The position numbers and the translations under genes were made by a program. The notes under the pieces are model-generated. The model was not told the origin of the DNA, did no database searches, and worked only from the letters and a program-made list of their open reading frames with translations. A stretch of 64,000 nt of DNA, from NCBI GenBank assembly GCA_905221605.1, contig CAJNDS010002612.1, positions 1,123,436 to 1,187,435 on the forward strand, in the 5' to 3' direction. Shown here piece by piece: positions 60,416 through 64,000 of the stretch (the first letter of the stretch is position 1; every line of letters starts with the position of its first letter). This DNA comes from Symbiodinium natans. Its lineage: Eukaryota; Sar; Dinophyceae; Suessiales; Symbiodiniaceae.

Positions 60416-63400
60416 TTTTCCCTTTTCCCTACACATGGGCGATGGAACGGGTGTCCTTTTCAATCGTTTTCTGCATCTTCAAGAGAAACAGGGACACCCC
60501 ACAAGAAGGAAAAGCAACATAAGAGACAGGGAGGGAAATTGACCCTTTCCTCTCTTCTTATCTGCTATTTTTCTTATTCGCTTCAACAAGCAACATAAGG
60601 GAAAGGGGATTTCCTGAAGAGGAGAGAGGGAACCTATCTGTGAAAAGCAAGAATGGTTTTTTCTAGTTCGAAAGGGAATAGGGAGAGACAAGGGAGAGAT
60701 GATATGTACAGCTTTGCGCCTTATTTTGTGATTCCGTCTCCTTGCTTCCTGTCTCTTCTATTCCTTGCAGCACGCTTCGGGAAACATAGCATCCTTGTTA
60801 TCTTTCCTCTCTCACTTCCCTTTCCCTTCTCTTCTTCCGCTTCCTTTTAACTGAGAAAACACAAGAAAGGAACTCATATGATAAAGCAGTGAAAAGGTAA
60901 GCAGAGGGTGACTCCTTGCGCGTGAGCCTTTCCATAATACTCCATCATATTCATCCTCTCGGCCTATCTCTTCTGTTCCTTTCCTTACTCTTCTCCTTCT
61001 CATAGTTCTTCCTTTTTTTTTTTCTCATTTCGAAAAGAAAGAGGGAAGGGAGAAACAAGGGAGAGAGAATAGATAAAGAAGAGTGCCATCTTCTCTGCGC
61101 CTTGTTTTGTCTCTCCCTCTTCTCTCTTCATCTGTCTTCTATTCTCTTCCTTGCTCTTCCCATTAAATATGCAATCCTTGGTATCTCTCCTCTTTCCTTC
61201 TCTCTTCCTCCAACAGATGTGCTTTTGGATCGTTTTCTGCATCTTCAAGCGAGAAAAAAGGACACAGACTGCGATTAAAAGGGACGCCCATGTTGGATTG
61301 GCAGCAAGCCCAGCTGATGCTCATGATTCTCTCTCTTTCCCTATACATGGGCGATGGAACGGGTGTCCTTTTCAATCGTTTTCTGCATCTTCAAGAGAAA
61401 CAGGGACACCCCACAAGAAGGAAAAGCAACATAAGAGATAGGGAGGGAAATTGACCCTTTCCTCTCTTCTTATCTGCTATTTTTCTTATTCGCTTCAAAA
61501 AACAACATAAGGGAAAGGGGATTTCCTGAAGAGGAGAGAGGGAACCCATCTGTGAAAAGCAAGAATGGTTTTTTCTAGTTCGAAAGGGAATAGGGAGAGA
61601 CAAGGGAGAGATGATATGTACAGCTTTGCGCCTTATTTTGTGATTCCGTCTCCTTGCTTCCTGTCTCTTCTATTCCTTGCAGCACGCTTCGGGAAACATA
61701 GCATCCTTGTTATCTTTCCTCTCTCACTTCCCTTTCCCTTCTCTTCTTCCGCTTCCTTTTAACTGATAAAACACAAGAAAGGAACTCATATGATAAAGCA
61801 GTGAAAAGGTAAGCAGAGGGTGACTCCTTGCGCGTGAGCCTTTCCATAATACTCCATCATATTCATCCTCTCGGCCTATCTCTTCTGTTCCTTTCCTTAC
61901 TCTTCTCCTTCTCATAGTTCTTCCTTTTTGTTTTTCTCATTTCGAAAAGAAAGAGGGAAGGGAGAAACAAGGGAGAGAGAATAGATAAAGAAGAGCGCCA
62001 TCTTCTCTATTCATCTGTCTTCTATTCTCTTCCTTGCTCTTCCCATTAAATATGCAATCCTTGGTATCTCTCCTCTCTCCTTCTCTCTTCCTCCAACAGA
62101 TGTGCTTTTGGATCGTTTTCTGCATCTTCAAGCGAGAAAAAAGGACACAGAATGCGATTAAAAGGGACGCCCATGTTGGATTGGCAGCAAGCCCAGCTGA
62201 TGCTCATGATTCTCTCTCTTTCCCTACATATGGGCGATGGAACGGGTGTCCTTTTCAATCGTTTTCTGCATCTTCAAGAGAAAAAGGGACACCCCACAAG
62301 AAGGAAAAGTAACATAAGAGATAGGGAGGGAAATTGAAGAACTCCTCATTGTACCTGGTCATTCCCTTTCCTCTCTTCTTATCTGCCCATTTTCTGTGCG
62401 CATTGTTTTGTCTCCCCCTCTTCTCCCATCATCTCTCTTCTGGTCTTTTCTTTGCTCTTCCCATTAAAAATGCAACCCTTTTTATGTCTCCTCTCTCCTT
62501 CTCTCTCCCTCCTCTTCTCCTGTTCCCTTCTAAGAGGGGAATGGAGGCCCTGTTCCTTTTCCTCTTTCAATGGATGGGGGAAGTGGGCGGAGTTGGCCCC
62601 TTGCCCGTACACCCTCCCCATGCTTCAGCAAACCCCTCCTCTCGCCCTATCGCCTCTGTTTTTTTTCCTTGTGCCCAAACGGAAAACGAAAACGGGTTCC
62701 TTTATATGTTCATTGTCCTTCCTTTTGTTTTTTTTATTTCACAGGGAAAAGAACCAGAGAAGAGGAAGATAAGAACGAGAGGTGAGATGAAAACGGCACC
62801 ATCTTCTCTTTGCCTTATTTTTGCACCTCCCTCTCCTGTCTTAATTTCTCTTCCACTCTTTTTTTCCATTGCTCTTCCCATAATATTGCATTCCTTTTGA
62901 TAACTCACAGGAAATTAAAATGGCCTCCTTGTTGTCTCTCCTCTCTCACTTCCCTTTCCCTTCTCTCCTTCTGTTTCCTTTTAATTTTAACTGATAAAAC
63001 ACAAGAAAGGAGCTTGTAAAATCAAGCAGTGGAAGGGTAAGCAGAAGGTGACTCCTTGTGCGTGGACCTTTGCCGTACTTCACCATACCCCTCTTTTCGG
63101 CCTATCTCTTCGGCTCTTTTCCTAACCCTTCTTCTTTTCATCTTTCTTTTTGTTTTTCTCATTTCGTAAAGACAGAGGGAACGGAGAGATAAGGGAGAGA
63201 GGATAGATAAAGAAGAGTACCATCTTCTTTGCGCCTTGTTTTATCTCTCTTCTATTCTTTTCTTGGCTCTTCCCATGAAAATCGTGTTCCTCTTATCTTT
63301 CCCTCCTTCTCTCCCTTCTCTTCTCCTCACGAGAGCCTTCGACTTTAGGATTGAGGAGAAAAAGAGAAGAGAAAAGAGGAACTACCTGGTTCTTGTTCCT

Positions 63401-63512
63401 GAGGCCTCCATAGTACGACTGACGTGACAGCAGCGTACCCTCGTGGAAACGTGTATGGCTATAAGAAAACCCGAGTCCCAGCTTCCAAATAGACCCTATT
63501 TAAGCCACCCAC
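60073..63512 (+). repeat. Segmental duplication, copy 2 (~3.4 kb)
   Basis: Same order of parts as copy 1, with CATGGGCGATGGAACGGGTG landmarks at about 60434, 61347 and 62230. After CTATTTAAGCCACCCACCCC it passes directly into the ~115-bp G8/C8 satellite. Confidence 0.9.
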
Positions 63513-64000
63513 CCCCCCCCCCAACCCCCCCCGCTTCTTTACGCCGTACCAAGCGTGCTTCAAGGCCCAAGGGCAGCCCAAGAAATTAGTTGAAAAACGT
63601 CGTGTGAGCATTGCAAATGGGGGGGGGGGCTGCGCCCCCCCCAACCCCCCCGCTTTTTTTCAGCCAAAGCGCAAGAAAGTAGTTGAAACCCATCATGTGA
63701 GCAGGGTGTTTGCAAATGGGGGGCACAGCCCCCCCAACCCCCCCGCTTCTTTTAAGCTGTACCAAGCGTGCTTCAAAGCCCAAGAAACTAGTTGAAAAAC
63801 ATCGTGTGTGCATTGTGTTTGCAAATGGGGGGGGCTGCGCCCCCCCCAACCCCCCCGCTTTTTTTAAGCCGCGCAGAGCGTGCTTCAAAGCCCAAGAAAC
63901 TTGTTGACACCCATCATGTGAGCAGGGTGTTTGCAAATGGGGGGGGGGCTGCGCCCCCCCCAACCCCCGCTTCTTTTAAGCCGTACCAAGCGTGCTTCAA
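63512..64000 (+). repeat. ~115-bp G8/C8 satellite, second array
   Basis: About four units of the 46380-47440 family, running off the window end. Confidence 0.9.

Overview
The window reads as nuclear DNA of a dinoflagellate, most likely of the Symbiodiniaceae or a relative. Three things point there: TTTAGGG/CCCTAAA telomere-type repeats, introns whose 5' ends are mostly GC or GA with AG|G acceptors, and tandem + strand genes. A chromerid or another alga with the same telomere repeat cannot be fully excluded. No rRNA, tRNA, CRISPR or bacterial operon signal was seen. There is one assembly gap of 100 N at 58994-59093.

Region 1 (1 to about 37.2 kb) looks at first like degenerate subtelomeric junk: short arrays of TTTAGGG and variants (TTTGGGG, GGGCTTA, TTTCGGG) in both orientations, poly-G/poly-C tracts and fold-back elements. 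Between the arrays lie 18-65 bp islands ending in AG|...|GC/GA. Read in order on the + strand with matching splice phases, they give a protein collinear with SPT16, the large subunit of the FACT histone chaperone. The islands cover the end of the aminopeptidase-like domain, the middle domain (VEIPYSHIKTAIFQ, HIQFYTEV, DPDEIQE), the EWPP and FDMVLV segments, the NGGW motif and a long acidic tail ending near DWEELEKE. About 35 exons are proposed. The 5' end of the gene lies left of the window. So the telomere-like DNA here is intronic, spread through one gene more than 35 kb long.

Region 2 (37.2-46 kb) has ordinary coding-type sequence with no telomere-like repeats. It holds a UBA-domain protein (37.2-38.6 kb), a P-loop protein resembling DUF3987 (39.2-40.6 kb, with frame changes), and a Mutator-like (MULE) transposase (40.7-43.9 kb). 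The transposase has a Cys-rich N-terminal domain, a D-D-E core split by a 133-bp GT-AG intron, a SWIM zinc finger and a SAM-like tail. The DUF3987-like part seems to run into the transposase, so this may be one composite mobile gene. A diverged tandem duplication of an acidic 3' coding segment follows (44.1-45.0 kb), then short ORFs of unknown nature.

Region 3 (46-64 kb) is satellite and duplicated DNA: a GGAA microsatellite, a two-type alternating ~115-bp repeat with G8/C8 hairpins, AATTAATTG palindromes, TTTGGCCAAA palindromes, a ~55-bp satellite, and a ~3.4-kb CT-rich block present twice (51.8-55.2 and 60.1-63.5 kb), each with internal ~0.9-kb tandem units. Between the two copies lies 3.8 kb of unassigned single-copy sequence plus the gap.
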